Of a DNA stretch of 64,000 bases, positions 50,689-59,245 are shown in pieces. Both the position numbers and the translations under genes were made by a program. Below the pieces are notes generated by a model. It was not told the DNA's origin. It saw nothing but the letters and a program-made list of their open reading frames with translations, and did not search any database. This stretch comes from Thermoplasmata archaeon (lineage in GTDB: Archaea > Thermoplasmatota > Thermoplasmata > Lutacidiplasmatales > UBA184): NCBI GenBank assembly GCA_021798415.1, contig JAJZGO010000002.1, forward strand, positions 1 through 64,000, given 5' to 3'. Position 1 is the first letter of the stretch; every line of letters starts with the position of its first letter.

Positions 50689-50761
50689 AGCCACTGGAGG
50701 GACTTGAACCCCCGACCTGCTGATTACGAATCAGCCGCTCTGCCGGCTGAGCTACAGTGGC
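50689..50761 (-). tRNA. tRNA-Thr (anticodon CGT)
   Basis: A complete 73-nt cloverleaf: acceptor GCCACTG/CAGTGGC, D-arm GCTCAGCCGGCAGAGC, anticodon stem GCTGA/TCAGC with loop TTCGTAA (anticodon CGU, reads ACG), T-arm GGGGGTTCAAGTCCCTC with one mismatch, discriminator U. No intron and no encoded CCA. A minus-strand CTTATGAAA about 26 bp upstream fits a TATA box. Confidence 0.95.
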
Positions 50762-50800
50762 AACCGTCAGGGTCCTTGCCCGAGTTTTCATAAGCTTGGC

Positions 50801-51022
50801 TCACGCCCCGGCCGTCAGAGCCTCGGCCGTCGCGGATTCGAATCTGCCGACCGTGGCGTACCCCTGGGCCCCGTCCCAGCCGACGTAGCGTGCGGCCCTG
50901 TCGACCGATTCGTGCCCGGAGAGGTGCTTGAGGTCGACCCGGCTCGCACCGGCGTAGTAGGCGCTCCGACCTAAACTTCGTCTCAGGTCGGTGCCGACCG
51001 GGAGGGAGGCACTGACTACGCA
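50801..51022 (-). pseudogene. Tyrosine recombinase/integrase C-terminal remnant
   Basis: About 70 residues of the C-terminal catalytic region of a phage-type integrase: LPVGTDLRRSLGRSAYYAGA (H-x-L-R motif, the His replaced by Thr), LKHLSGHESVDRAARYVG (second H motif and candidate nucleophile Tyr). Upstream sequence in the same frame is overlapped by the intact methyltransferase gene, so the N-terminal domain and the first catalytic Arg are missing. It lies 40 bp from tRNA-Thr, on the side of the tRNA 5' end. Interpreted as a relic of the integration machinery. Confidence 0.7.
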
Positions 51023-51024
51023 TC

Positions 51025-51780
51025 CTACCCCTTCCCGACTTTGACCCCGACGAGCAGCCCGCGACCGGGCATCAACCCGCGGGACAGGAAGTGCGGTCGG
51101 AGCCCGGCGGACCGCATACACTGAAGGAGCTCGTAGCGTGTGAGCAGCAATCCGACATCGGTCGCACGGTAGTAACGGACCCCTTGACCGGGCCTCCCGA
51201 TGAGGAAGTGCCACTGGATCGTCGAACGATTCCCCCGCCGGATCGAGTACGCCATTCGGACCGCAGTCAAGTCGGGCGACTCGGTCTTCCGAAGATGGAC
51301 TGTGCCAGGGTGAAACGCCGAGGGGTCGAACCATGGTTCCACGATCGCGACTCCGCCAGGGTCCAGGTGGCGCGCGAAATTGGCGAAGGTTCTTCGCACG
51401 TCTTCCTTCGTGCCGAGGTGACCGATCGCGCTGAAGAGACAGCTCACGACGTCAAATCGACGCCCGAGGCGAAAAGAACGCATATCGCCGCGGACCAGCC
51501 GAACTCCGGGCAAACGGCTCCGCGCTGGCCGGAGCATCTCCCGGCTCCCGTCCACGCCAACGACGGCGTGTCTCCGCCGCAGGAACTCGAGGTGCCGCCC
51601 GGTACCGCACGCGACATCGAGCCAAGTCGTCTTTCCCTTGCGTCCAAAGCGGCGAGCGATGGCCTCGAGACGGCGGGATTCGCCCTGGTAGTCCTTCCAA
51701 TCGTTGAGGGCGTCGTAGTACTTGGCCAGTTCGTGGAACTGGGACAGCGACACCGAGGTCCCGCTACCCCCTCTCCCCAT
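51025..51780 (-). CDS. Class I SAM-dependent methyltransferase
   Basis: A 251-residue methyltransferase. Motif I is TTWLDVACGTGRHLEFLR, motif II is AVVGVDGSREML, and VRGDMRSFRLGRRFDVVSCL is typical of the ubiquinone/menaquinone-type (UbiE-like) group. The ATG at 51780 is preferred to upstream codons because CTATCAAATA on the minus strand (about 51804-51813) is 28 bp away, giving a leaderless message. Composition is AT-richer than the core genes. Its 3' end abuts the integrase remnant. Substrate unknown. Confidence 0.8.
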   Translation of the reverse strand: MGRGGSGTSVSLSQFHELAKYYDALNDWKDYQGESRRLEAIARRFGRKGKTTWLDVACGTGRHLEFLRRRHAVVGVDGSREMLRPARSRLPGVRLVRGDMRSFRLGRRFDVVSCLFSAIGHLGTKEDVRRTFANFARHLDPGGVAIVEPWFDPSAFHPGTVHLRKTESPDLTAVRMAYSIRRGNRSTIQWHFLIGRPGQGVRYYRATDVGLLLTRYELLQCMRSAGLRPHFLSRGLMPGRGLLVGVKVGKG

Positions 51781-52136
51781 GCTCGCTTCGACGAGCGCAT
51801 GGTATTTGATAGGCTCCACCTTCCCCGCCCCCTCGAGCCTCTGAAACCGTCGCGAGCGTTCGGGGGTCGAACGCGAGGAGCGCACGGAAGGGGCCGCGGA
51901 CAGCCCCGGCCAGGGACATAGTGGCGCACCCACGCACTCCGGACGGACGGGGACTTCGTTCCCGCCCGTAGGGCCCGCGTGGCGACCGGCATCAACCGTA
52001 GGGGCGGGAAAAAGGGGCTCGGTTTCCTCAACCCACCAGCGGGACCGGACGATTGCTCCCGGCCCGCTTTGTGACTCCAGGCACCGGGTTCCGTTTCCGG
52101 ACGCGTTCTAGCGAACGGCCCCCCGGGAGGCCCAGT
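51781..52136. other. Intergenic region
   Basis: About 355 bp between two minus-strand genes. It holds the methyltransferase promoter near 51804-51813. Otherwise I see no gene, RNA or repeat. Confidence 0.5.
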
Positions 52137-52526
52137 TCAACCGACACCGATCTGTTTGCGAAGAGAGTCGGTCTCAAAGTAGACGTGGGCGGTTCGGATC
52201 TTCCCCTGCCGGAGCTCGTACGCGACACAGAGCGGCACGCGTACCGACTTCCCGCTGGCCTTGAGGTCGCCGAAATCGCCCACATGGCGCCCCACGAAGT
52301 CCGCCTCCAGGATCGCTCTGTCTCCCTCGATCACGAGGTTCTTCGCCTCCGCCGTCGCCTGAAACGCGCGGTGGTAGAAGAACTCGAGCAGCCCCTCGAT
52401 CTCAACTCGTCCCCGGGCCCGCTGGCCCGTGCCCATTACCGTGAACTCGGCATCGGGCGCGACCGCCCCGGGGTCGTGACCGTTCAAGTATCTCTCCATA
52501 ACCTCCTTGGTCTCCTGCGATCCCAT
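52137..52526 (-). CDS. SnoaL-like/NTF2-fold protein
   Basis: A 129-residue protein with the SnoaL pattern: ETKEVMERYLNGHDPGAVAP, FTVMGTGQRARGRVEIEGLL, and the closing strands IRTAHVYFETDSLRKQIG. A separate family member from that at 1825-2205, with no close identity by eye. The ATG at 52526 follows GGGAGCAGGGAA. Probably a small-molecule binder or isomerase in the accessory block. Confidence 0.75.
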   Translation of the reverse strand: MGSQETKEVMERYLNGHDPGAVAPDAEFTVMGTGQRARGRVEIEGLLEFFYHRAFQATAEAKNLVIEGDRAILEADFVGRHVGDFGDLKASGKSVRVPLCVAYELRQGKIRTAHVYFETDSLRKQIGVG

Positions 52527-52648
52527 TTCCCTGCTCCCAGCGCCTCGGGCGCCGGAGCTCCGCACGGAGCCCCGGAAGAAGAACCGCGTGCTCGTGATAC
52601 ACGGCAAATCGGACACGGCTCCCCCACGGGCCCATTCGCGGTGGACCC

Positions 52649-53815
52649 TCACCGCCGCCGGTCGTTCGAAGAGGTACCGTCGCCGCTGATCGCTTCGAGG
52701 CGCGCGTCGAACCATGCCCCGTACGAGCGGGCTCTCAGGGGGTAATCCGGTGAGACCCTACGAACGTGGGGGATCGCGAGCACCCGGGCGATGGCCTGCT
52801 GGACGGCCGCCGCGGACTCTACCGGAATGCGGACCACCACGAGGTTCCCGAGCTGTTCGTGCCGACCCCCGTAGACGGCGGGGTCGGTGTCGAGGGGTAG
52901 GAGGTCAGGATGCAGCAGCTCGACCGAATGTTCCACTTCCGACCGAGCGCTGGCCGAATCGCACGTGATGTGCAACACGATGCTCGGGGACCGCGACCAA
53001 TCTATGTTGGGGATATACAAGATGGCCCGACCCTCGACCAAGGCGTCCCAGTGCCGGCGCACTCGTCGTTCGGGCTGGCCGATGGTCGTCGCGAGCTTCC
53101 GGACCGAGTGGCTGGGGGAGCGTCGGGCTGCGAGGATGATCCGCCAATCCAAGCGGTCCGCTCCGATCGTGGATGTCGGCGGACGCATCACGAACGGTCC
53201 CCGCACCTCGCGATCCGGTGATAATCGACGGAGGCTCTCGATACGGCGGTCCCGGCGGGGCCTCGGGTGCTCATCGACGCACAGGATCGAGACCGAGGTC
53301 CCGGGGTGGGGCGACCGTTCGTCTCCGTAGCCCGTGTACGCGCGAAGGGCTCCCTCCAATGCGCCCACCCTCCCCAGCACCTCGTCGGCGTCCTGCGTCT
53401 CCGTGAGCAGCAGTTCAAATCGGGCCACGCCCACACCGAACAATCTCGGATTGGGCCAGACGTCGACCCCATGCCAGAAGCCTTCTTCGCGCCAACGGCG
53501 AAGGCGAAGCCGGGCCGCGTTGCGACCGAGGCCGACGGACCGGGCGATCTCCTGGACGGTGACGCGGGGATCGATCCCCCACACCGACCACCTTCGATCG
53601 GGGTACATCGCCCGGAGCATCGAGAGGTCGAGGTTGTCCACGAAAGGGGGGAAGGGCGCTTCGGCAAAAGGACCACGCGATACCGTCCGGGGCCTTCCGA
53701 GAAGCCTGGGATTCTCCTTTCGACGAGGCGCCCGGTGGGCGGTCGGGGCCGCGCGCGCCACCTTGACCGGACGGCTCCGACGTCCCCTCTCCGAGGACTT
53801 TCGACGCACATCCAC
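52649..53815 (-). CDS. Lrp/AsnC-like double winged-helix regulator
   Basis: A 388-residue regulator. Two HTH units are visible, around 70-110 (VTVQEIARSVGLGRNAARLR) and 230-270 (HSVRKLATTIGQPERRVRRH), each followed by an Lrp/RAM-like ligand domain (FGVGVARFELLLTETQDADE; PSIVLHITCDSASARSEVEH). The first 55 residues are basic and low-complexity, so the true start may be further in. The 65-bp repeat copy 1 overlaps its 5' end. Effector and targets unknown. Confidence 0.65.
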   Translation of the reverse strand: MDVRRKSSERGRRSRPVKVARAAPTAHRAPRRKENPRLLGRPRTVSRGPFAEAPFPPFVDNLDLSMLRAMYPDRRWSVWGIDPRVTVQEIARSVGLGRNAARLRLRRWREEGFWHGVDVWPNPRLFGVGVARFELLLTETQDADEVLGRVGALEGALRAYTGYGDERSPHPGTSVSILCVDEHPRPRRDRRIESLRRLSPDREVRGPFVMRPPTSTIGADRLDWRIILAARRSPSHSVRKLATTIGQPERRVRRHWDALVEGRAILYIPNIDWSRSPSIVLHITCDSASARSEVEHSVELLHPDLLPLDTDPAVYGGRHEQLGNLVVVRIPVESAAAVQQAIARVLAIPHVRRVSPDYPLRARSYGAWFDARLEAISGDGTSSNDRRR

Positions 53816-53866
53816 CGTTCACTCTTTGACGGTACACGGACCCGGGGGTCGCGTCGTAAGTGCTAC
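53802..53866 (+). repeat. 65-bp direct repeat, copy 1
   Basis: Ungapped match to 59181-59245 with 56 of 65 identical, both beginning CGACGCAC and ending GTGCTAC, with the 15-bp core GGGGGTCGCGTCGTA. It straddles the 5' end of the Lrp-like gene and the space before the DNA glycosylase gene. One frame of both copies is open, and four of the seven differing codons are synonymous (shared peptide pattern LTV-x-GPGGRVV-x-AT). Confidence 0.7.
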
Positions 53867-53896
53867 TAAGGTTCCGAGCAATGGGTACGAAGGTCG

Positions 53897-55147
53897 ATGA
53901 CCTCGGCTCCGATTCGAATCTCCCTTCAAGCGGCTCGGCGGCTCGCCGTCACCAAGCAGCACCTCGCCGGCAAGCGTCCCGGGCGGGCCACGGCCGAGCG
54001 GATTGTGGAGACCGTTCGCGACTTGCCGTACGTCCAGTGGGATCCGGTCAGCGTCGTGGCCCCCTCCCACATCCTCTCGCTATGGGCGCGAGTCGGGTCG
54101 TTCCGGCTTGCCGAACTGGACCGGCTGTTATGGACCGAGAGGCGCCTCCTCCAGCACTGGATCCCCTTCGCCAGCGTCGTAGCGACCGAAGACTACCCCG
54201 TCTACTCCTCCCTCATGCGGAGGTATCCCGAGTCCCTCTCCGACTCTTGGGGAGCCCAACGCGTCCGCGCCCGAGCGTTCCTCGCAAAGCACGCGGAACT
54301 TCGACGGAGGGTTCTCGCGGACCTGCAAGGCGGTCCGATGCAGTTGACCCAGTTCAGCGACCACGCACGGACCAAGAGGGTCGCCGGGGACTGGGAGCCT
54401 TCGAGCGCGGTCTCCGAGATGCTCTGGCACCTCCTCATGTCGGGCGAGGTGATGGTAGTCGGGCACGCTGGTAACCAGAATCTGTGGGGGCTGCCCGACG
54501 CCTTCCTCCCGTCATGGGTCAACCGCGAGGTGCTCTCCGAGGAGGAGGCCGATTTGGAGGCGGCCCAGCGGGCCCTGAGAGGGCTTGGAGTGTCGACGGC
54601 GAAGGAGATCCACTACTACTTCATCCGGGGCTGCTACCGGGATATTCGATCGACCCTGGAGACTCTCGTGGCCGACTCCCGAGTCCACCGCGTGGGGATC
54701 GAGGGGCTGGCCGACCGTGACGAGCGCTTTGTCCACGCGGACGACGTGGCCCTGCTCGATGACCTGACCCGAGGCAAGTTCTCGCCGCGGATCGCGGTCC
54801 TTCCCCCCTTCGACAACATGATCTACAACCAGGCTCGGGGCAGACGGTTGTTCACCTTCGACTACGTCCGCGAGCAGTTTCTCCCGAAGGCAAGGCGGCG
54901 GTTCGGAATGTGGGTGCTTCCCATCCTACGGGGAGAGCGGTTGATCGGGCGCATGGACGCCCGCTTGGACAAGCCGGCGCGACGGTTACGGGTCAACGCG
55001 CTGTTCGCGGAGCCGGGCGCACCGACGGCCCCGGCCGTCGCCACCGCGATTCGAGAGGAGCTGGATCGCCTCGCCGCGTTCCTTGGAGCGGACTCGGTGG
55101 CATTTGCATCAAAAGTGCCGTCGATCTGGAAGAGGGGCCTCGTCTAG
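53897..55147 (+). CDS. YcaQ/AlkX-type DNA glycosylase (winged-helix HTH_42)
   Basis: A 416-residue protein of the YcaQ/AZL family, which unhooks interstrand crosslinks and excises bulky alkylated bases. The catalytic QxD motif is Gln47-Trp-Asp49 (YVQWDPVSVV). Other family blocks are RLLQHWIPFASVV, FSDHARTKRVAGDWEPSSAV and AVLPPFDNMIYNQARGRRLF. Length is normal and it looks intact. It provides a second alkylation-repair activity besides the AlkD-like protein at 42613-43419. Confidence 0.87.
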   Translation: MTSAPIRISLQAARRLAVTKQHLAGKRPGRATAERIVETVRDLPYVQWDPVSVVAPSHILSLWARVGSFRLAELDRLLWTERRLLQHWIPFASVVATEDYPVYSSLMRRYPESLSDSWGAQRVRARAFLAKHAELRRRVLADLQGGPMQLTQFSDHARTKRVAGDWEPSSAVSEMLWHLLMSGEVMVVGHAGNQNLWGLPDAFLPSWVNREVLSEEEADLEAAQRALRGLGVSTAKEIHYYFIRGCYRDIRSTLETLVADSRVHRVGIEGLADRDERFVHADDVALLDDLTRGKFSPRIAVLPPFDNMIYNQARGRRLFTFDYVREQFLPKARRRFGMWVLPILRGERLIGRMDARLDKPARRLRVNALFAEPGAPTAPAVATAIREELDRLAAFLGADSVAFASKVPSIWKRGLV

Positions 55148-55488
55148 ATGCTCCCAACTCGGAGTCGCGGGTAGGTTGTCACTACGTCCGATCTCCCGCG
55201 AGCCGGCGAGCACGCCGGGGGCATCCCCCGTCGCCCACCGGCCCGGTTCGTTCGGTGTTTCCCGCCGCAGCGGCCACTAGGGCCACTCATCCAGCGGATA
55301 GGCTAGCTAGGTAGGGGGCACATCGGGATGCCCGCACCGGTCGCCCAGGTGTTGTCACGACGGCGTTCTCGTAGCTCCTCACGCACGATAGGAACAGGTT
55401 ACTCGGACCGAGCGTGGAACCATCCCCCGCGAAGGAAGTCGGCGGGTCCGACGCACCGCGTGCATGGCGGCCTTCTGACTGAGATGGG
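55148..55488. other. Intergenic region
   Basis: About 340 bp between the convergent glycosylase and cupin genes. Open frames are Arg/Ser/Pro-rich with no coding bias. A short CTAGCTAG palindrome lies near 55304. Nothing else is visible. Confidence 0.5.
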
Positions 55489-55938
55489 TCAAGCGGAATC
55501 TACTCGCAAGCCCTTTCCTCGGCCCCGGCGCCGTGGAGCCGAGCTCGACCGGCCGCTACCGTCGGGGTAGACCGCCAGAAAGACAGTCGCGCGACGAGAT
55601 CTCCTCGGCCACCGATAGGCTCTGCACTTCGCCCGGGCCGGCAGAACGAGCACATCACCAACCCCGAGTACTTGCGACCGTTGGCGCTTCTCGAGGAACT
55701 CGACGCGGAGCCGGCCCTGAACCACGACCAAAAGATCGACTCGGGGTGATTCGAACCAGTTAGGGTCGAGCGCCTCCCGCTGCTTTCGGACCCAAACGAC
55801 CTCGAACCCTGAGCCGTGATAGACGGTACCTACTTCCCCCGTCGGCCCCGTTCGAAGCCCGCTCCCGTCCTTTTTCAGCGTGCGAATCACGCGAGGACGA
55901 ACCTTCCCGCCCATATCCGGTGTAGCTGCGGACGCCAC
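55489..55938 (-). CDS. Small cupin-domain protein
   Basis: A 149-residue protein with a single cupin barrel. FEVVWVRKQREALDPNWFES and RVDLLVVVQGRLRVEFLEKR correspond to the first motif region, and LGVGDVLVLPARAKCRAYRW to the second. The His ligands usual in cupins are mostly replaced, so metal binding is doubtful. The tail is basic and low-complexity. Function unknown; typical of small sensing or detoxification proteins. Confidence 0.65.
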   Translation of the reverse strand: MASAATPDMGGKVRPRVIRTLKKDGSGLRTGPTGEVGTVYHGSGFEVVWVRKQREALDPNWFESPRVDLLVVVQGRLRVEFLEKRQRSQVLGVGDVLVLPARAKCRAYRWPRRSRRATVFLAVYPDGSGRSSSAPRRRGRGKGLRVDSA

Positions 55939-56180
55939 GGGACCCGCCTCTCAGTGAAAGGGTTTGTGGAAAGCCGGACGGGGTCCTGAGGTCATGCAGT
56001 GTTGGGAGCACAGGGCGATGTGCGCCCACGTTCGAGTCAAGCGATAGGTAGCCACCACTACGGTGGATCTGCTGACGGAGAACGGGCCCAGGGGGTGCGA
56101 GCGATACGCCGAGATCGTCCCGGCGGAGGTATATCGGCGAAGGACCGCCTCGCGGTTGGGATCGATCGAGGACGCCCGAA

Positions 56181-56744
56181 TCACTCGGCCAGCGTGCTGC
56201 TGAACCAGGCGCGAGTCGGCGCGTCGATATCCATCTGCCAGAAGAGCGCGTTCATTTCGCCCCGGTGCTGGAGCTCTTCCTCCACCACGTGCCAGAGGAT
56301 CGTACGAAGGTTCGCCCTCATCTCGAAGGGCGTTCCGTTCCCCTGAACTCCCCGGATCACGAAGCTCCGATTGAGTCGGGCTGGGGTCAACGACCTCGCG
56401 AGGGCCCGACTGGCCCGGGCGACGTGACCGACCACCCTTCGGATCTCCTTCGGGGACAGGGCTCCCTTCACCTCGGGATGCGATTCCTGACGATCCCCGG
56501 GAACGCTTTCCAGCCACCAGATGTTGTTGTCGAGGATGTGGAGGAAGATGTCTTGGATCGAAGGGAAGGATGCGCCCCGGTCCCGGACGCGTTCCTCTCT
56601 CGGAAGCCCGAGCAGTTTCTCCAGGTAGTCCCTACGGGTCTCCACGAGCCATTGAATCCACGCCCCGGCCAAGTCGGCTTCGCTGACGCTCCGCCGCGAA
56701 GGCGCTCCTTTCGGGCTCGGCGCCCTAGCTCTTCGACCCGTCAT
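56181..56744 (-). CDS. DinB-family four-helix protein
   Basis: A 187-residue DinB/YfiT-like protein. Metal-ligand candidates are His in DIFLHILDNNIWWL and two His-region residues in EEELQHRGEMNALFW, matching the H-x-x-x-H-type site of the fold. Homologs are thiol-dependent S-transferases or unknown. The ATG at 56744 lies 38 bp after the stop of the VOC gene on the same strand, so an operon is likely. Confidence 0.8.
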   Translation of the reverse strand: MTGRRARAPSPKGAPSRRSVSEADLAGAWIQWLVETRRDYLEKLLGLPREERVRDRGASFPSIQDIFLHILDNNIWWLESVPGDRQESHPEVKGALSPKEIRRVVGHVARASRALARSLTPARLNRSFVIRGVQGNGTPFEMRANLRTILWHVVEEELQHRGEMNALFWQMDIDAPTRAWFSSTLAE

Positions 56745-56782
56745 CGAACCGTCCTTCTCGCCGACCGGTGTTGCAGGTCTTG

Positions 56783-57184
56783 CTACTCCTTCGGAAAGTG
56801 AGAGATCTCCCAGAGGTTCCCTTCCGGGTCCTCGAAGAACGCGAAGCGCTGTCCGTTCGGGCGGGTGTCTGGCGGCTGAAGGAACCGAACCCCCTTCTTG
56901 CGGAGCTCCTCGTAGGCACGGTCCGCATCGTCCAAGAAGACCGCGAGGTAGTTCCGTTGAAGGAGGCTCTCCCCGGGTCGCACGCGCTCTTTGGGAATCT
57001 CCCGAGCAAGGCCCTCGGCGGAGACGAGCGCGAGTCCCGGCCCGGCTTTGTCGCCGAACTTCAAGTACGCGAAACCGTCCGAGAGTTCCTCCAGCTTCAA
57101 ACCTAGCTTGTCGCGATAGAACTCTGCGCACCCCTTCACGTCGCGGGCGGTCAGGGCGTACGCGTTCACGTGGTCCATCGCCAT
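56783..57184 (-). CDS. VOC-family (glyoxalase/bleomycin-resistance fold) protein
   Basis: A 133-residue VOC protein: VNAYALTARDVKGCAEFYRD in the first beta-alpha-beta repeat, RNYLAVFLDDADRAYEELRK in the second, and FAFFEDPEGNLWEISHF at the end, which supplies the usual C-terminal Glu ligand. The ATG at 57184 is supported by a minus-strand TCTTATAGT element about 47 bp upstream; a TTG at 57226 is an alternative. Function likely in small-molecule detoxification. Confidence 0.85.
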   Translation of the reverse strand: MAMDHVNAYALTARDVKGCAEFYRDKLGLKLEELSDGFAYLKFGDKAGPGLALVSAEGLAREIPKERVRPGESLLQRNYLAVFLDDADRAYEELRKKGVRFLQPPDTRPNGQRFAFFEDPEGNLWEISHFPKE

Positions 57185-57579
57185 CGGCTCAACCTCGTCG
57201 GCGGCTGTCGAGGCATTCGAGCTCAACTATAAGACGGGCGAGTGGGCCGAATCCTCCCGTCATCGCACCGAACCGATCCACGGCACGGGAGGAGCCCGGA
57301 GCACGTGACCGCGAGGTCACCTCTCTGCCGGTACGGAGGCCCACACGAGGAATCGGCCGTAACGACCTGCCGGGGGGGAGCGCATCGTACCCGCGGGCGG
57401 GTCCGGTTCTCTCCCGTGAAAGCGGACCGTGGTGGCACGCTCGAAGTGCTGCTATCGAACTTGGGCTCCGAGGACGGACCACGGTTTCTATCCAATTTCG
57501 AGGCGCCGCGTGGGAATCCGTCCGGCGTTGCATGATACTTCTGAGCGGGGGATTCACGCTCCGTGAAATCGGGGCATTC
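57185..57579. other. Intergenic region
   Basis: About 395 bp with the promoter of the VOC gene near 57229-57236. Short frames on both strands have no coding bias. No repeats or RNA genes recognised. Confidence 0.5.
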
Positions 57580-58179
57580 CTATCTCGCTGTCTCGTAGTG
57601 GAGGAACAGCTCGCCGCCCTTGAAGTGCTTGGCTTCGACGAGCCGCAGCGTCTGCTGGCCCTCCATCTCGCCAAAGAACTGGCGGCCCTTCCCCAAGATG
57701 ACCGGACAGATCGCGAACAGGTACTCGTCGATGAGGCCCCGGCGCATAAGCTCCCTTCCCAGGTCGGGCGCGACCACGACCACATTCTTGCCGTCTTCCT
57801 CTCTCAGACGAGCGACGGAGGCGCCCACGTCGCCGGCCAGGACCCTTGAATTCTTCCACGTGGCGGGCACCCGCGAGTCCGAGAGGACCGCCTTCTGAGC
57901 CTTCTCCGCAAACTCCGACATCTGCCGGTACCACGGATGCTCGCCCGGCGTTCGTTTGGAGGTGGGCCAGAACTCCGCCCACTCCTCGTACGTTCGGCGG
58001 TCGAACAGGAGGGTATCGACGGACCCCCACCTCTTGACCCACATCTCGGTGGAAATCGGGTCTTCCACCGAGGCGGGCGGGTCTCCCGATCCTGGGTAGA
58101 CCGGAAACTCGTTGAACCCATCGAGAGTCATGTACATGCTCAGTATGATCCTTCGGTGGTTCGGCATGGCCAACCTCAT
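57580..58179 (-). CDS. Dihydrofolate-reductase-like (RibD C-terminal family) protein
   Basis: A 199-residue RibD_C/DHFR-fold protein: RRIILSMYMTLDGFNEF at the N-terminus, DTLLFDRRTYEEWAEFW, and DEYLFAICPVILGKGRQFF near the C-terminus. Such stand-alone proteins are NADPH-dependent reductases of unknown substrate rather than true DHFR. The ATG at 58179 is set by an ATGA overlap with the SRPBCC gene, so the pair is one transcript. Confidence 0.83.
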   Translation of the reverse strand: MRLAMPNHRRIILSMYMTLDGFNEFPVYPGSGDPPASVEDPISTEMWVKRWGSVDTLLFDRRTYEEWAEFWPTSKRTPGEHPWYRQMSEFAEKAQKAVLSDSRVPATWKNSRVLAGDVGASVARLREEDGKNVVVVAPDLGRELMRRGLIDEYLFAICPVILGKGRQFFGEMEGQQTLRLVEAKHFKGGELFLHYETAR

Positions 58180-58625
58180 CCATCCGAAGCCGATCGAAGG
58201 TCGTGTCGGTGCTCGAGGACGGACTTGAGGTTCATCGCGAAGTAGGTCCAACCCCACTCGGCACTGCCGTAGAGTTCCGTCCATTTCTCCATACGAGGGA
58301 ATCCGGTGTGCTCGACGTTGAGGACGGTCCCCCCGTCTTTCGCCGTGACGGAAAGCGAGAGCACCGTGCCGTGCAACTCCACGCCCGGCCACGTCCACGC
58401 GAGGGCGACCCTCTGACCCTCTCGGAAAGCGACGATGCTCCCCGTGTGGGTTGGTCCGTCGTTCCACGCCAGCAAGTACTTGCCCCCCTTCTTGGGAGAA
58501 AACGCCGCCCGATCGCAGAGCCACCGGGTCAGCCACTTGGCATCGGTGAGGGCTCGAAACACCGAGTCGGGCGCCGCTCGAATGAAATAATGATGGCTCA
58601 CCGATCTCTTCGTCTTGGCCGCCAC
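58176..58625 (-). CDS. AHSA1-type SRPBCC protein
   Basis: A 149-residue START-fold protein: FIRAAPDSVFRALTDAKWLT, then GGKYLLAWNDGPTHTGSIVA and TELYGSAEWGWTYFAMNLKS, typical of the AHSA1 subgroup found beside HxlR or ArsR regulators. The GTG at 58625 fits the promoter element ATTAAATC (about 58660-58669); an ATG at 58649 is alternative but lies too close to it. Divergent from hxlR and coupled to the DHFR-like gene. Confidence 0.8.
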   Translation of the reverse strand: MAAKTKRSVSHHYFIRAAPDSVFRALTDAKWLTRWLCDRAAFSPKKGGKYLLAWNDGPTHTGSIVAFREGQRVALAWTWPGVELHGTVLSLSVTAKDGGTVLNVEHTGFPRMEKWTELYGSAEWGWTYFAMNLKSVLEHRHDLRSASDG

Positions 58626-58658
58626 GGGAAGATCCTCCGGCCAACGCATTATCACGGT

Positions 58659-58670
58659 GCGATTTAATCG
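58659..58670. promoter_or_regulatory. Shared TATA-like element of the SRPBCC and HxlR genes
   Basis: CGATTTAATCG is nearly palindromic and is the only AT-rich element in this 70-bp divergent region. It is about 30 bp from the hxlR ATG and about 40 bp from the SRPBCC GTG, so it may serve both directions. Confidence 0.5.
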
Positions 58671-58696
58671 GGTAGGGGAATGAAAGTGGGGCGGCG

Positions 58697-59170
58697 ATGA
58701 CGACGAAGAGATCCCGCTATCAGCCCCCCCCGATGAAAGTCGAGTTCCTTTCGTGCCCGGTTCAGGCCAGCCTCAAGGTCCTTGGTCGTGAGTGGGCCTT
58801 CTTGGTGCTCACTTCGATTGCACTTTTTCGAGCCAACCGTTTCAACGCGATGATCCGGGCCATGCCGGGGCTCTCGAAGCGGCTCCTCACCATGCGGCTA
58901 TCAGAACTCGAGCACGCCGGATTCATCGTGCGCGCAGAGAGTCGGCAGGGGTACGTCCGATGGGAGTTGACGACCAAGGGGGCGGATGTGGTGCCGATCC
59001 TCGTGACGATGGTGCGGTTCGGTTCGAGGTGGTATGCGGACGAGGTGTTCGCTGACCGAACTGCCCGCCCTTTGAGCGACATCTTTGACGAAGGGTACAT
59101 CCGTAAGACTCTGGGAATCCCCCCGAGTCGAGGGCCAGCCATTCCCGAAGGGGCTATCCCGGAAGCATGA
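58697..59170 (+). CDS. HxlR-family winged-helix regulator
   Basis: A 157-residue regulator with CPVQASLKVLGREWAFLVLT, FNAMIRAMPGLSKRLLTMRL and GYVRWELTTKGADVVPILVT, the standard HxlR blocks. The conserved N-terminal Cys is present (FLSCPVQ) and could sense electrophiles or oxidants. GC is the lowest counted in the window (32 of 60 in one line). Probably controls the divergent SRPBCC-DHFR-like pair. Confidence 0.87.
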   Translation: MTTKRSRYQPPPMKVEFLSCPVQASLKVLGREWAFLVLTSIALFRANRFNAMIRAMPGLSKRLLTMRLSELEHAGFIVRAESRQGYVRWELTTKGADVVPILVTMVRFGSRWYADEVFADRTARPLSDIFDEGYIRKTLGIPPSRGPAIPEGAIPEA

Positions 59171-59180
59171 CCCGCGCTCA

Positions 59181-59245
59181 CGACGCACGGCCACGGTTCA
59201 CTTTCTGACGGTAGAAGGACCTGGGGGTCGCGTCGTACGTGCTAC
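59181..59245 (+). repeat. 65-bp direct repeat, copy 2
   Basis: Second copy of the repeat at 53802-53866, same orientation, 5.4 kb away. It begins 11 bp after the hxlR stop and runs into the 3' end of the decayed VOC gene. Confidence 0.7.
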
